Under the pieces are notes generated by a model, which had not been told where the DNA came from, made no database searches, and was given only the letters and a program-made list of their open reading frames with translations. 64,000 nucleotides of DNA, from assembly GCA_963787675.1 (NCBI GenBank), contig CAWBDV010000010.1, positions 248,001 to 312,000 on the forward strand, given 5' to 3'. Positions within the stretch are counted from its first letter, which is position 1; the number at the start of each line of letters is the position of its first letter. This document shows, one piece after another, positions 41,820 through 51,281 of the stretch. The position numbers were made by a program, and so were the translations under genes. Source of the stretch: JAJPKK01 sp963787675. GTDB lineage: Bacteria; Pseudomonadota; Alphaproteobacteria; Rhizobiales; Xanthobacteraceae.

Positions 41820-42509
41820 TCAATCAGGAGCGCGTAGCCGATAACCGATGCCGGTTTCGGTGAGAATGTAGTGCGGCCGCTCGACATCGTCCTCGATCTT
41901 TTGCCGCAGCTGACGAACGTAGACCCGGAGATATTGCGTGTCGGTGAGACTGTCCCACAATTCGCCGAGCAGGAATTTGTGCGTGAGCACCTTACCGGCG
42001 TGCTGCACCAGAACGCGCAGCAGGTCGTACTCCTTGGGGCTCAGCTTCACGTCCTTGTCCCGTAGCTTGACGATGCGACGGACGAGATCGACGCTGAGAT
42101 CGCCCACTTTGAAGATGGGACGCTCGCCCTGGATCTGCAACTGATGGCGCAGTGCCGCCCGCAGCCGCGCCAGCAATTCGTCCATGCCGAACGGCTTCGT
42201 CACATAGTCGTCGGCGCCGCGGTCGAGCGCCTCCACCTTGCCGGCTTCGTCACTGCGGCTCGACAGGACCACGATCGGGACACTGTCCATCTGCGCGCGA
42301 ATTTGCGCCAACAGGTCGAGGCCCTGCATATCCGGCAGGCCGAGATCGAGGATGACGAGGTCCGGCTTGAGCTTGAGCATCTCGAGCGCCGCCTTGCCGT
42401 TGGCGGCGTCGATGATCTCATAGCCCTGGGTCGAGAGCCCCATCCGCAACAGCTTGCGGATCGGTGGCTCATCGTCGACGACAAGAACCTTCAGTGCTGC
42501 AGCAGTCAC
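41820..42509 (-). CDS. kdpE: Response regulator KdpE
   Basis: 229 residues: receiver domain with DDEPPIRK, phosphorylated Asp in LVILDLGLPD, Lys in VTKPF; then an OmpR-type winged helix (LSPKEYDLLRVLVQHAGKV, YLRVYVRQLRQKIE). With KdpD it turns on the kdp genes at low potassium. It overlaps kdpD by four bases and closes the operon. Confidence 0.95.
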   Translation of the reverse strand: MTAAALKVLVVDDEPPIRKLLRMGLSTQGYEIIDAANGKAALEMLKLKPDLVILDLGLPDMQGLDLLAQIRAQMDSVPIVVLSSRSDEAGKVEALDRGADDYVTKPFGMDELLARLRAALRHQLQIQGERPIFKVGDLSVDLVRRIVKLRDKDVKLSPKEYDLLRVLVQHAGKVLTHKFLLGELWDSLTDTQYLRVYVRQLRQKIEDDVERPHYILTETGIGYRLRAPD

Positions 42510-45229
42510 GCGGCGGTCTCCAGCTTCGCGGCCGTTGCCGGGATCGGAAGCCTGATGGTGAATACGGCACCGCTACGGTCAGTGCGGTTCGCCGCTTTGA
42601 CGGTTCCGTGCATCGCCTCGACGAAACCGCGCGAAATGGCTAGTCCCAGTCCGGTGCCGGGGCGCACGCTGTCACCCTTGTTGACGCGGTGGAACTTGTC
42701 GAAAATGAGTTCGAGGTCGCTCGGCGGGATGCCCTCACCCTCGTCGACAATCTGCAACGCCACGGCGGTCACGTCGCGCCAGGCATGAAGCCTGATGGTC
42801 GAGCCCTCCGGCGCATATTTGGCCGCGTTGTCGATAATATTGAACAGTGCTTGCTCCAGCAGCACGGCGTCAACCTCAAGGAGCGGCAGGTCGGCTGCGA
42901 GGTCGAGCTCGACATGGTGGCGCGCGAGAATCTTCGACGCACGGCTCAGCGCGCTGCCGACGATCTCGCCAAGGTCGCACGGCGCGGTGTTGGGCACGAG
43001 CGCGCCTGACTCGAGCTTCGTCATGTCGAGCAGGTTGGCGATGAACCGGTTGAGGCGCTCGGATTCTTCGATGATCGTGCCGATTAGTTCAAGCTTCTGC
43101 GCGTCGGTGAGGGCGTCGGCCAGATCGCGTAGCGTGCCGCCGGCGCCGAGGATCGCGGCCAGCGGCGTCTTGAGGTCATGGGAGATCGACGTGAGCAGCG
43201 CCGAGCGCAGCCGGTCGGTCTCAATGGTGCGCTTCACCCGGTCCATATCCTCGACGAGATGGACGCGTTCGATCGCAATGGCGCTTTGGTCGCTCAGTGC
43301 ATCAAGCAGCCGCCGATCGTCAGGCGTCAGCAGCGGGCCCGGCTTGTCGCTGTCGATGCCGATGATGCCGATCAGGCCGCGCCCGGTCCGCATCGGCAGA
43401 AACAGCCGCTTCGCGCCCGGCAGCGTGTCGGAGCCGCGTCCGGCCGAGCGATCGTTCTCCCACGCCCATTTGGCGGCCGCCACATCCGCTTCGTCGATCC
43501 GGTCCTCGGGCGGGTAGCCGGCCTTGACCGCGATGGTCCCATCCTCCGGCAACAGGATGACGACGCGCACTTTCAGCATCAGCGCGATCTGATAGGTGGT
43601 CGCCCACAACACGTCATCGAGCGTGCCGACGCCCGCGAGCTTGCGGCTGAACGAGTAGAGCGCCTCGGTGGTGCGCGCCCGCGCCATTGCAGTCACAGCC
43701 TGGGTGCGCACCCGCGCAGCCACGTTGGAGACCAGCGTCGAGATGAAGATGAAGAAGAAGAATGCCGCGATGTTGGTCGGATCGGTGATCGTGAAGGTGT
43801 AGATCGGCGGCAGGAAAAAGAAATTGTAGCACAGCGAAGCAATCGCACTCGCGAACAGCGATGGCAGAAGGCCGTACCGGACCGCGACCACGACGATCGC
43901 AGTCAGGAACACGAGGTCGATGTTCTCGATGCGGAACTCCGGCTGAATGAGTTCGCCAACGCCGAGCGCAATCGCCACGGCGAGCAACGCCACCAAATAG
44001 GGACGAAGCTGAAGCGACGGGCGCGGCTGCGCGGTGCTCACCGTTTTGCGCGGCACCGGTTCGCCGATTTCCCGTTCGCCGGCGATGACATGCACGCTGA
44101 TGTTGCCGGCGCCGCGCACGAGATCATGAACGACTGAGCCGTGGATGATCTCGAACCAGCGCGACCGCGTTGATTTGCCGACAACGATCTGCGTGATGTT
44201 GTTGGCGTGCGCATAGGCGATGACGTCGTCGGCAATGGAGCGATCGCCGCCAGGGATCGTCGTCGGCTCGCCGCCGAGCGTCTGGGCAAGCCGCAGCGTA
44301 TCGGCGGTACGGTCGCGTTCTTCCTCGCTGAGGCTGACGGTACGCCGGGTTTCGACCGACAGCGCGATAAACGGCGCATGGAGGCGGTCGGAGAGGCGTT
44401 TGGCATAACGCACGAGCCCCGCCGATCGCGGATCCTCGCTGATGCAGACGAGAATGCGCTCCCCCGCGGCCCACGGGCCCTGAATGGCGCGCGCCTGCAT
44501 CTGCGCGAGCAGCTGCTCGTCGACGCGATCGGCGGTGCGCCGCAGCGCAAGCTCGCGCAATGCCGTCAGGTTCGCGGGCGAGAAGAAGTTGAGCAGCGCG
44601 CGCTCGGCCTGCTGCGGGACGTAGACCTTGCCGTCCTTGAGGCGCTGGATCAGGTCGTCGGGCGTCAGGTCGACGAGCTCGATCGAATCGGCGCGGTCGA
44701 AGATCGAGTCCGGCACGGTCTCGCGGACCCTGATGCCGGTGATCTGGGCGATGACGTCGTTCAGGCTCTCGATGTGCTGGATGTTGACGGTGGTGTAGAC
44801 GTCGATGCCGCGAGCGAGGATTTCCTCGACGTCGAGATAGCGCTTGGGATGGCGACTGCCGGGAGCATTGGTGTGCGCGAGTTCGTCGACCAGGACGAGG
44901 CGCGGGTGGCGCGCCAGAATCGCGTCGAGGTCCATCTCGTCAAGCCGCCGGCCTTTGTAGAGCATGGTCTTGCGGGGCAATACTTCGAGCCCTGCGAGCA
45001 AAGTCTCGGTCTCCTTGCGGCCATGCGTCTCGACGACGCCGATGACCACATCGACGCCTTCTTTGCGCTTGGCCTGGGCCTGATGGAGCATTTCGTAGGT
45101 CTTGCCGACGCCGGGCGCGGCGCCGACGAAAATCCGCAGCTTGCCGACGTGATTTCCCTCCTGCCGGGCGGCTTCGAGGAGCGCGTCCGGCGACGGGCGG
45201 CTTTCAAGATCGCGGCGCTGCTCCGCCAT
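42506..45229 (-). CDS. kdpD: Sensor histidine kinase KdpD
   Basis: 907 residues, full length. Order: KdpD N-terminal domain with P-loop GAAPGVGKTYEML (about 35 to 240), UspA-like part (about 265 to 385), four spans (about 415 to 510), GAF-like part, then the kinase with phospho-His in SISHDLKTPLAAI, N box NAAKYAPEG and G boxes DEGEGIPP, GTGLGLAI. It senses potassium or osmotic state. Start 45229 gives a short lead before the P-loop. Confidence 0.96.
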   Translation of the reverse strand: MAEQRRDLESRPSPDALLEAARQEGNHVGKLRIFVGAAPGVGKTYEMLHQAQAKRKEGVDVVIGVVETHGRKETETLLAGLEVLPRKTMLYKGRRLDEMDLDAILARHPRLVLVDELAHTNAPGSRHPKRYLDVEEILARGIDVYTTVNIQHIESLNDVIAQITGIRVRETVPDSIFDRADSIELVDLTPDDLIQRLKDGKVYVPQQAERALLNFFSPANLTALRELALRRTADRVDEQLLAQMQARAIQGPWAAGERILVCISEDPRSAGLVRYAKRLSDRLHAPFIALSVETRRTVSLSEEERDRTADTLRLAQTLGGEPTTIPGGDRSIADDVIAYAHANNITQIVVGKSTRSRWFEIIHGSVVHDLVRGAGNISVHVIAGEREIGEPVPRKTVSTAQPRPSLQLRPYLVALLAVAIALGVGELIQPEFRIENIDLVFLTAIVVVAVRYGLLPSLFASAIASLCYNFFFLPPIYTFTITDPTNIAAFFFFIFISTLVSNVAARVRTQAVTAMARARTTEALYSFSRKLAGVGTLDDVLWATTYQIALMLKVRVVILLPEDGTIAVKAGYPPEDRIDEADVAAAKWAWENDRSAGRGSDTLPGAKRLFLPMRTGRGLIGIIGIDSDKPGPLLTPDDRRLLDALSDQSAIAIERVHLVEDMDRVKRTIETDRLRSALLTSISHDLKTPLAAILGAGGTLRDLADALTDAQKLELIGTIIEESERLNRFIANLLDMTKLESGALVPNTAPCDLGEIVGSALSRASKILARHHVELDLAADLPLLEVDAVLLEQALFNIIDNAAKYAPEGSTIRLHAWRDVTAVALQIVDEGEGIPPSDLELIFDKFHRVNKGDSVRPGTGLGLAISRGFVEAMHGTVKAANRTDRSGAVFTIRLPIPATAAKLETAA

Positions 45230-45239
45230 GTGAGGACTC

Positions 45240-45321
45240 GTAGGATGGGCAACGCGCGGACCTATCCGCGCGTGCCGATGTCATGCAATTCGGTGGGCAC
45301 GCTGCGCTTTGCCCACCCTAC
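45240..45321. repeat. Palindromic repeat, GTAGGATGGGCA...TGCCCACCCTAC type
   Basis: Imperfect inverted repeat of 82 bases, with outer arms GTAGGATGGGCA and TGCCCACCCTAC and inner CGCGCG pairs. It sits inside the kdp operon, between kdpC and kdpD, 11 bases before the kdpD start. Confidence 0.8.
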
Positions 45322-45369
45322 GGTCAACCGCAGCCGCGCCGCAACTTTCCCCGAAGGCGGGGAGGAAGA

Positions 45370-45981
45370 TTAAAGTCGCCGCGGCGCGAGTTTGTCGAGC
45401 GCGAGGTTGAGTGCCAGCACGTTGACGCGCGGCTCGCCGATGAAGCCTGCCAGCCGGCCCTCAGTTGTGTCCGTGACAAGCTGCCGGACGCGATCTTCCG
45501 GCAGATTGCGGGCCTTGGCAATGCGCGGCACCTGGAACATCGCCGCATCGGGCGTGATGTCGGGATCAAGGCCGCTGCCCGACGTCGTCACGAGATCGAC
45601 CGGAATATTGGCCTGCGGGTTCTCCAGCTTGAGCGCGTCCACCGCCTTGGTCACGCGCTCCTTGAGGTCAGGATTGGTCGGCCCAAAGTTCGAGCCACCC
45701 GAATTAGCGGCATTGTAGGGGAGCGGGACGGTCTTGGAGGCATCGTTCGGGTCGGGCGTCGTGGTCGCCGACGGCCGGCCGTGGAAATAGAAATCGCTGG
45801 TGAAATCCTGGCCGATCAAGGCCGATCCGATCACCTTGCCGTCGCGTTCGATCAAGCTGCCCTGCGCCTCGCGCGGAAAGATCACGCCGGCGATCTCTGT
45901 CACTGCCAGCGGGTAGACAAGGCCCGTAATCACGGCAAGCGCGACCGCAAGCACGATCGCCGGACGAATTTCCTTCAACAT
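45370..45981 (-). CDS. kdpC: Potassium-transporting ATPase subunit C
   Basis: 203 residues, one N-terminal span (about 8 to 30, AIVLAVALAVITGLVYPLAVT) and a periplasmic part with the conserved GSALIGQDF, FHGRPSAT, GGSNFGPTNPDL and TTSGSGLDPDITPDAA blocks. It helps assemble or stimulate KdpB. It follows kdpB by 34 bases. Confidence 0.95.
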   Translation of the reverse strand: MLKEIRPAIVLAVALAVITGLVYPLAVTEIAGVIFPREAQGSLIERDGKVIGSALIGQDFTSDFYFHGRPSATTTPDPNDASKTVPLPYNAANSGGSNFGPTNPDLKERVTKAVDALKLENPQANIPVDLVTTSGSGLDPDITPDAAMFQVPRIAKARNLPEDRVRQLVTDTTEGRLAGFIGEPRVNVLALNLALDKLAPRRL

Positions 45982-46015
45982 GACATGACTCCAAAATTCC
46001 AGGCGCGGGGCATCA

Positions 46016-48136
46016 TCACACCAGATGAAGGGCGAAGACCACGCGGTCGATGATCCAGATGCCGGCGAAGGGGACGATGACGCCGCCCAGCCCGTAGATC
46101 AGGAGATTGCGCCGCAGCAGCGGCGCCGCGCCGATGGGTCGATAGGCGACCCCTTTGAGCGCAAGCGGAATCAGGGCGACGATGACGAGCGCATTGAAGA
46201 TGATGGCCGAGAGGATCGCGCTTTCGGGGTTATGGAGCCCCATGATGTTGAGCGTCCACAGCTCGGGATAGAAGGCGAAGAACATCGCCGGGATGATGGC
46301 GAAATATTTCGCCACGTCATTCGCAATCGAGAACGTCGTCAGCGCGCCGCGGGTCATCAGCAGCTGCTTGCCGATTTCCACGATCTCGATGAGCTTGGTC
46401 GGATTGGAATCGAGATCGACCATGTTGCCGGCCTCGCGCGCCGCCATCGTGCCGGTGTTCATGGCGACACCGACGTCGGCCTGGGCTAGCGCCGGCGCAT
46501 CGTTGGTGCCGTCGCCGCACATGGCGACGAGCTTGCCTTTCGCCTGCTCGTCGCGGATGAGACGGAGCTTGTCCTCGGGCGTTGCCTGCGCGAGGAAGTC
46601 ATCGACACCGGCCTCGGCCGCGATCGCCGCCGCGGTCATGGGATTGTCGCCGGTGATCATGACCGTGCGAATGCCCATGCGACGCAGCTCGGCGAAGCGC
46701 TCGCGGATTCCGCCTTTGACGATGTCCTTGAGGTGAATGAGCCCAAGGAGCCGGCCATCTTTTGCGACCGCGAGCGGCGTGCCGCCGGCGCGCGCAATCG
46801 CCTCGGCGGCGGCGGTGATCTCGCGTACCGTTTCGGTCGCGACGGCGAAGAAGCTCGGCGAGCGTGCTGTCCCGCCGGCAACTGCAGCGACCGGCACCGG
46901 GGGCCTGACAAACTCAAGAATGGCATCGACCGCACCTTTGCGGATCGACGTGCCGTGCATATCGACACCGCTCATACGACTGCGCGCCGTAAAGGGGATG
47001 AAGTTGGCGCTGACCTCCGCGAGGTCGCGCCCGCGGATGCCGTATTTCTCCTTGGCCAGCACCACAATGGAACGGCCCTCCGGGGTTTCGTCGGCGAGCG
47101 AGGCAAGCTGGGCGGCGTCCGCAAGCTCCTGCTCCGACACTCCGCGCAGCGGCTTGAACTCGGTCGCCTGGCGGTTGCCGAGCGTAATGGTGCCGGTCTT
47201 GTCGAGGAGCAGGGTGTCGACGTCGCCTGCGGCCTCGACCGCACGCCCCGACATGGCGAGAACGTTGAAGCGCACGAGGCGATCCATCCCGGCGATGCCG
47301 ATTGCGGAGAGGAGCGCGCCGATGGTGGTCGGGATGAGAGTGACGAACAGCGCCACTAGCCAGATCACCGGAATGTCGCGGCCGACATACGCCACGTAGC
47401 TCGGGATCGTCGCAGTCGCGAACACGAAGATCATGGTGAGGCCGACCAGCAAGATATTGAGCGCGATCTCGTTCGGCGTTTTCTGCCGTTCGGCGCCTTC
47501 GACGAGTTTGATCATGCGATCGATGAAGGTCGAGCCGGCAGCGGCGGTGATGCGCACGCGAATCCAGTCCGACAGCACCTGGGTGCCGCCGGTGACGGCG
47601 GAGCGATCGCCGCCGGATTCACGGATCACCGGCGCCGATTCGCCGGTGATCGCCGCTTCGTTCACCGAGGCGACGCCCTCGACGACCTCGCCGTCGGAGG
47701 GAATGATGTCGCCGGCCTCGACCAGCACCACATCGTCGACCTTGAGGCTTGTGCCGGGAACGATGCGGAACGTGCGGTCGTTGCCGCTCAGAAGCTTTGC
47801 CTGCGTCTCGGTACGCGTCCGGCGCAGCGTATCGGCCTGGGCCTTGCCGCGGCCTTCAGCGACCGCTTCGGCAAAATTCGCGAACAACACCGTGATCCAC
47901 AGCCACGCGATGATCTGGAACGCAAACAGCAGGTGACCACCGGCGCCGGTCGCGAGGTCGCGGAGGAAGATGATGGTGGTCAGCGTCGCGACCACCTCGA
48001 CCACGAACATGACAGGATTCTTCATCATCGCGCGCGGGTCGAGCTTGATGAACGCGGAGCCGAGCGCCGGCCATAGGATCCTAGCATCGAGGAGGGATGC
48101 GGATTTCGCGTCCCGGCGGGGATTTTGGCTTTCCAT
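46016..48136 (-). CDS. kdpB: Potassium-transporting ATPase ATP-binding subunit B
   Basis: 706 residues, a P-type ATPase. The phosphorylated Asp is in LLLDKTGTITLG, the TGES loop is ITGESAPV, and the hinge is AMCGDGTNDAPALAQADVGVAM. Spans lie at about 35 to 85, 225 to 280 and the last 120 residues. The KdpB subunit hydrolyses ATP to power potassium entry through KdpA. Length and motifs complete. Confidence 0.97.
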   Translation of the reverse strand: MESQNPRRDAKSASLLDARILWPALGSAFIKLDPRAMMKNPVMFVVEVVATLTTIIFLRDLATGAGGHLLFAFQIIAWLWITVLFANFAEAVAEGRGKAQADTLRRTRTETQAKLLSGNDRTFRIVPGTSLKVDDVVLVEAGDIIPSDGEVVEGVASVNEAAITGESAPVIRESGGDRSAVTGGTQVLSDWIRVRITAAAGSTFIDRMIKLVEGAERQKTPNEIALNILLVGLTMIFVFATATIPSYVAYVGRDIPVIWLVALFVTLIPTTIGALLSAIGIAGMDRLVRFNVLAMSGRAVEAAGDVDTLLLDKTGTITLGNRQATEFKPLRGVSEQELADAAQLASLADETPEGRSIVVLAKEKYGIRGRDLAEVSANFIPFTARSRMSGVDMHGTSIRKGAVDAILEFVRPPVPVAAVAGGTARSPSFFAVATETVREITAAAEAIARAGGTPLAVAKDGRLLGLIHLKDIVKGGIRERFAELRRMGIRTVMITGDNPMTAAAIAAEAGVDDFLAQATPEDKLRLIRDEQAKGKLVAMCGDGTNDAPALAQADVGVAMNTGTMAAREAGNMVDLDSNPTKLIEIVEIGKQLLMTRGALTTFSIANDVAKYFAIIPAMFFAFYPELWTLNIMGLHNPESAILSAIIFNALVIVALIPLALKGVAYRPIGAAPLLRRNLLIYGLGGVIVPFAGIWIIDRVVFALHLV

Positions 48137-48161
48137 GGCAGCGATCCTGAACGGAATAGAG

Positions 48162-49859
48162 TTACGACGAGACCATCATCAGCTGCTCGACGAGCGGGCC
48201 AAGCGCGAGTGCTGGAAAGAAGGTGAGTCCGCCGATGATCACGATCACGCCGACGAGAAGCCCGATGAATAAGCCACCGGTCGTCGGGAAGGTCCCGGAC
48301 GACACCGCGACCTTCTTCTTGGCGGCGAGCGAGCCCGCGATCGCCATCGCCGGGATGATCATCCAGAAGCGGCCGACCAGCATCGCGACGGCGCCGGTCA
48401 GATTGTAGAACATGGTGTTGCCGGAGAGGCCGGCGAACGCCGAGCCGTTGTTGGCAGTCTGCGAGGTATAGGCGTAGAGCACCTCGGTGAAGCCGTGAGG
48501 TCCGGGATTGTTAAGCTGCGAAACGCCATCCTTCAGCACCACGGCGACCGCCGTCCAGCCGAGATACATCAGCGGCAGCACCAGGATGGCGAGCATCGCC
48601 ATCTTGACTTCCTTGGCCTCGATTTTCTTGCTGACGTATTCCGGCGTGCGCCCGACCATGAGGCCGGCGACGAAGATCGCGACGATCACGAACAGCAGCA
48701 TGCCGTAGAGGCCGGCGCCGACGCCGCCGATGATGATTTCACCGAGCTGCATGTTGATGAGCGGGATCATGCCGCCAAGCGGCGTGAACGAATCGTGCAT
48801 TGAGTTGACCGCGCCGCAGGACGCGTCAGTGGTCACGACGGCGAACAGCGACGACCCGGCGATGCCGAAGCGGACTTCCTTGCCCTCCATGTTGCCGCCG
48901 GCGAGCCCGAGGTCGGCCAGCATTGTCGTGCCGTGCGCTTCCGCCCAGTAGGTCACCAGCACGCCGGCAAAGAACAAAATCCCCATGGCGGCGAGCACCG
49001 CCCAGCCCTGGCGCTGATCGCCGATCATGCGGCCGAACACGTTCGTCAGCGCGGCCCCGATCACGAAGATCGAAATCAACTGCACGAAGTTGGACAGCGC
49101 CGTCGGATTCTCGAACGGATGCGATGCATTGGCGTTGAAGAAGCCGCCGCCGTTGGTGCCGAGCATTTTGATCGCGACCTGGGAGGCGACCGGTCCGAGC
49201 GCGATCGTCTGCTTCGCGCCTTCGAGCGTTGTCGCTTCGACATAAGGCCCAAGCGTCTGCGGCATTCCCTGCCAGACCAGGAACAGGGCGTAAGGAATGC
49301 AGATCGGGAGCAGGATGTAGAGCGTGCAGCGGGTGATATCGACCCAGAAGTTGCCGACCGTCCGCGCCGCGGCGCGGGAAAAGCCGCGCACCAGTGCAAC
49401 GGCCAGCACGATGCCCGTCGCGGCCGATAGAAAGTTCTGGTGCGTCAGCCCGAGCATCTGCACGAGATAGGACATCGTGCTTTCGCCGCCGTAGTTCTGC
49501 CAGTTGGTGTTGGTGATGAAGCTCACCGCCGTGTTGAAGGCGAGATCTTCCGGCACTGCGGCCTGATCGGCGGGATTGAAATACGGGATCGCATGCTGCG
49601 TGCGTTGGAGCGCATAGAGGATCGCAAAGCCAAACACGTGGAAGAGCAGCATCGCAATCGTATAGGTGAGCCAGTGCTGCTCGCGCCGTTCGTCGATGCC
49701 GCCAGCCCAATAGAGCGCGCGCTCGACCGGGCGCAGAACGGGCGTCAGAAAGGTACGCTCGCCCGTGAAGACTCGCGTCATGTAGCCGCCGAGCGGCTTT
49801 GCCAGCCCCACGACAATGGCGGCAAAGACGGCGATCTGTAACCAGCCGATGATAGTCAT
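48162..49859 (-). CDS. kdpA: Potassium-transporting ATPase subunit A
   Basis: 565 residues, about ten spans, the potassium-binding channel-like subunit. The four filter-like loops are visible: SFITNTNWQNYGGE, GTNGGGFFNANASHPFENP, SCGAVNSMHDSFTPLGG and TANNGSAFAGLSGNT. It starts at 49859, 31 bases after kdpF. Confidence 0.97.
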   Translation of the reverse strand: MTIIGWLQIAVFAAIVVGLAKPLGGYMTRVFTGERTFLTPVLRPVERALYWAGGIDERREQHWLTYTIAMLLFHVFGFAILYALQRTQHAIPYFNPADQAAVPEDLAFNTAVSFITNTNWQNYGGESTMSYLVQMLGLTHQNFLSAATGIVLAVALVRGFSRAAARTVGNFWVDITRCTLYILLPICIPYALFLVWQGMPQTLGPYVEATTLEGAKQTIALGPVASQVAIKMLGTNGGGFFNANASHPFENPTALSNFVQLISIFVIGAALTNVFGRMIGDQRQGWAVLAAMGILFFAGVLVTYWAEAHGTTMLADLGLAGGNMEGKEVRFGIAGSSLFAVVTTDASCGAVNSMHDSFTPLGGMIPLINMQLGEIIIGGVGAGLYGMLLFVIVAIFVAGLMVGRTPEYVSKKIEAKEVKMAMLAILVLPLMYLGWTAVAVVLKDGVSQLNNPGPHGFTEVLYAYTSQTANNGSAFAGLSGNTMFYNLTGAVAMLVGRFWMIIPAMAIAGSLAAKKKVAVSSGTFPTTGGLFIGLLVGVIVIIGGLTFFPALALGPLVEQLMMVSS

Positions 49860-49890
49860 GTTCGATTGTCCGCTTGCCGGTCAGCGGCGG

Positions 49891-49980
49891 TCAGAACCGC
49901 TCCGGACGCAGAATGGCGTAGGTGAGATACACGAGCAACGCCGTCGTGACTGCGCCGGCAAGCGCGTAGTCGAAGATCAT
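49891..49980 (-). CDS. kdpF: KdpF, tiny membrane subunit
   Basis: 29 residues, MIFDYALAGAVTTALLVYLT then YAILRPERF, one span with the typical L.RPE.F end of KdpF. GGAGGTGCCG stands before ATG 49980. KdpF stabilises the KdpABC complex. It is the gene directly before kdpA. Confidence 0.92.
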   Translation of the reverse strand: MIFDYALAGAVTTALLVYLTYAILRPERF

Positions 49981-49992
49981 CGGCACCTCCGC

Positions 49993-50076
49993 TTAGAGCC
50001 GGTCGCAGGCGTAGGCGTAACCGACCGACAGGGCGAAGAACACGAGCGCCATCGCCACCATCAGAACGTCCAGCAT
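49993..50076 (-). CDS. 27-residue membrane peptide heading the kdp operon
   Basis: Reads MLDVLMVAMALVFFALSVGY followed by AYACDRL, one span, with AAGGAGACC before ATG 50076. Its stop is 12 bases before the kdpF start. Short peptides with an Ala-Cys-Asp-Arg-Leu end occur at this place in other rhizobial kdp operons by memory. Role unknown; likely an accessory subunit like KdpF. Confidence 0.8.
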   Translation of the reverse strand: MLDVLMVAMALVFFALSVGYAYACDRL

Positions 50077-50476
50077 GAAGGTCTCCTTGCGATAAAATAT
50101 CGCTCTCCACACGCGGAAGTCTAGTCAACGCGGGGGGCGAATTCGGTGTATCCGATCACGCAGTAGGTCGCATTTCGTGGATATAATTTCGAGGGCGATG
50201 GGTCGGCGAAGATATAGGAATCTCATAGTGGTCGCACCCCTTCGGGACGATTCCCGAGGTCGGCAGGCAGTGTAGACAACAGCTCAGCCGCAGCTTTTGC
50301 TCAATTTACGTGCGGAGCCAGGTCAACGCAGCGCCAGCTCGCCCGCTGGTCAGGCATGCGTTTGCCGTATTTGATTGATTTCGAGGCTAGTATATGCAGA
50401 TATGATTATAATATTACATGGACGAAAGGGTTTGACGTAAAATCCCATTTCTATTTATGCCGGATTGCAGGCACAC
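50077..50476. other. Divergent regulatory region of kdp and the LuxR-type regulator
   Basis: 400 bases without a gene. The part near 50080 to 50140 should carry the kdp promoter and KdpE site; the part near 50390 to 50420 is AT-rich (ATGATTATAATATTACATGG) and may be the promoter of the regulator at 50477. I cannot point to exact elements. Confidence 0.4.
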
Positions 50477-51082
50477 ATGACGGACATTCGCAAAAGAATC
50501 CTCTGCATCGAGGACGACCACGAAACCGCGGACTTGATCGCCGAAGAGCTGTCAGATCGCGGTTACGACGTCGACGTCGCCTATGACGCCGCCACCGGGC
50601 TTTCGGCGATCCTCGAGAGCCGGCCCGACCTCGTGCTGTCTGACGTGAGCATGCCGTTCACCACCGGCTTCCAGATTCTTGAGAAGCTGATCGCGCTCGC
50701 ACCGCGGTTCGACAATATGCCGTTCGTGTTTCTGACCGCGATGACGGATCGGGCCGTCGAGCTCAAGGCGCGCCAGCTCGGCGCCGACGACTTTGTGACC
50801 AAGCCGATCGATTTCGATCGTCTGGGCTCGATTGTTGCAGCTCGCCTCGCGGAGGTTGCGCGCAACGAGACGTGGCGCAAGCACGTCGACATGAGCGAAC
50901 GGGAAGTGGAGACGCTCACCTGGGCGGCGCGCGGCAAGACCTCGTCGGAAATCGCTGCGATTCTCGGCGTTTCCAAGCGGACGGTCGATTTCCACATCGA
51001 CAATGCCCGACTCAAGCTCGGCGCGACGACGCGAATCGAAGCAGCCATAAAGGCGGCAACAGGAAGGCTCATTCAGCCGTAG
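50477..51082 (+). CDS. Response regulator with LuxR-type HTH
   Basis: 201 residues from ATG 50477. Receiver domain (IEDDHETADLIAEEL, phospho-Asp in LVLSDVSMP, Thr in FLTAM, Lys in VTKPID), then a LuxR helix-turn-helix (LTWAARGKTSSEIAAILGVSKRTVDFHI). The Asp is preceded by S and followed by V, otherwise standard. No kinase gene adjoins it. It lies before a block of outer membrane protein genes it might control. Confidence 0.9.
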   Translation: MTDIRKRILCIEDDHETADLIAEELSDRGYDVDVAYDAATGLSAILESRPDLVLSDVSMPFTTGFQILEKLIALAPRFDNMPFVFLTAMTDRAVELKARQLGADDFVTKPIDFDRLGSIVAARLAEVARNETWRKHVDMSEREVETLTWAARGKTSSEIAAILGVSKRTVDFHIDNARLKLGATTRIEAAIKAATGRLIQP

Positions 51083-51281
51083 GGATGTGCATGCAAATTC
51101 AGCAAAAGCTGTGGGCATTTGAACTAGATCGATGCAACTGCTTGCAAATTCGGAGAAAAGATATTTTAATGATATGAGAACGGTTAATGAAACATATCGA
51201 TTTTTACTTTCGTCATATTCGACAATACTGAGACTTTTTGGGGGCACCGCTTGATTGGCGGTGCAGGGGTTGGGGAGAGTC

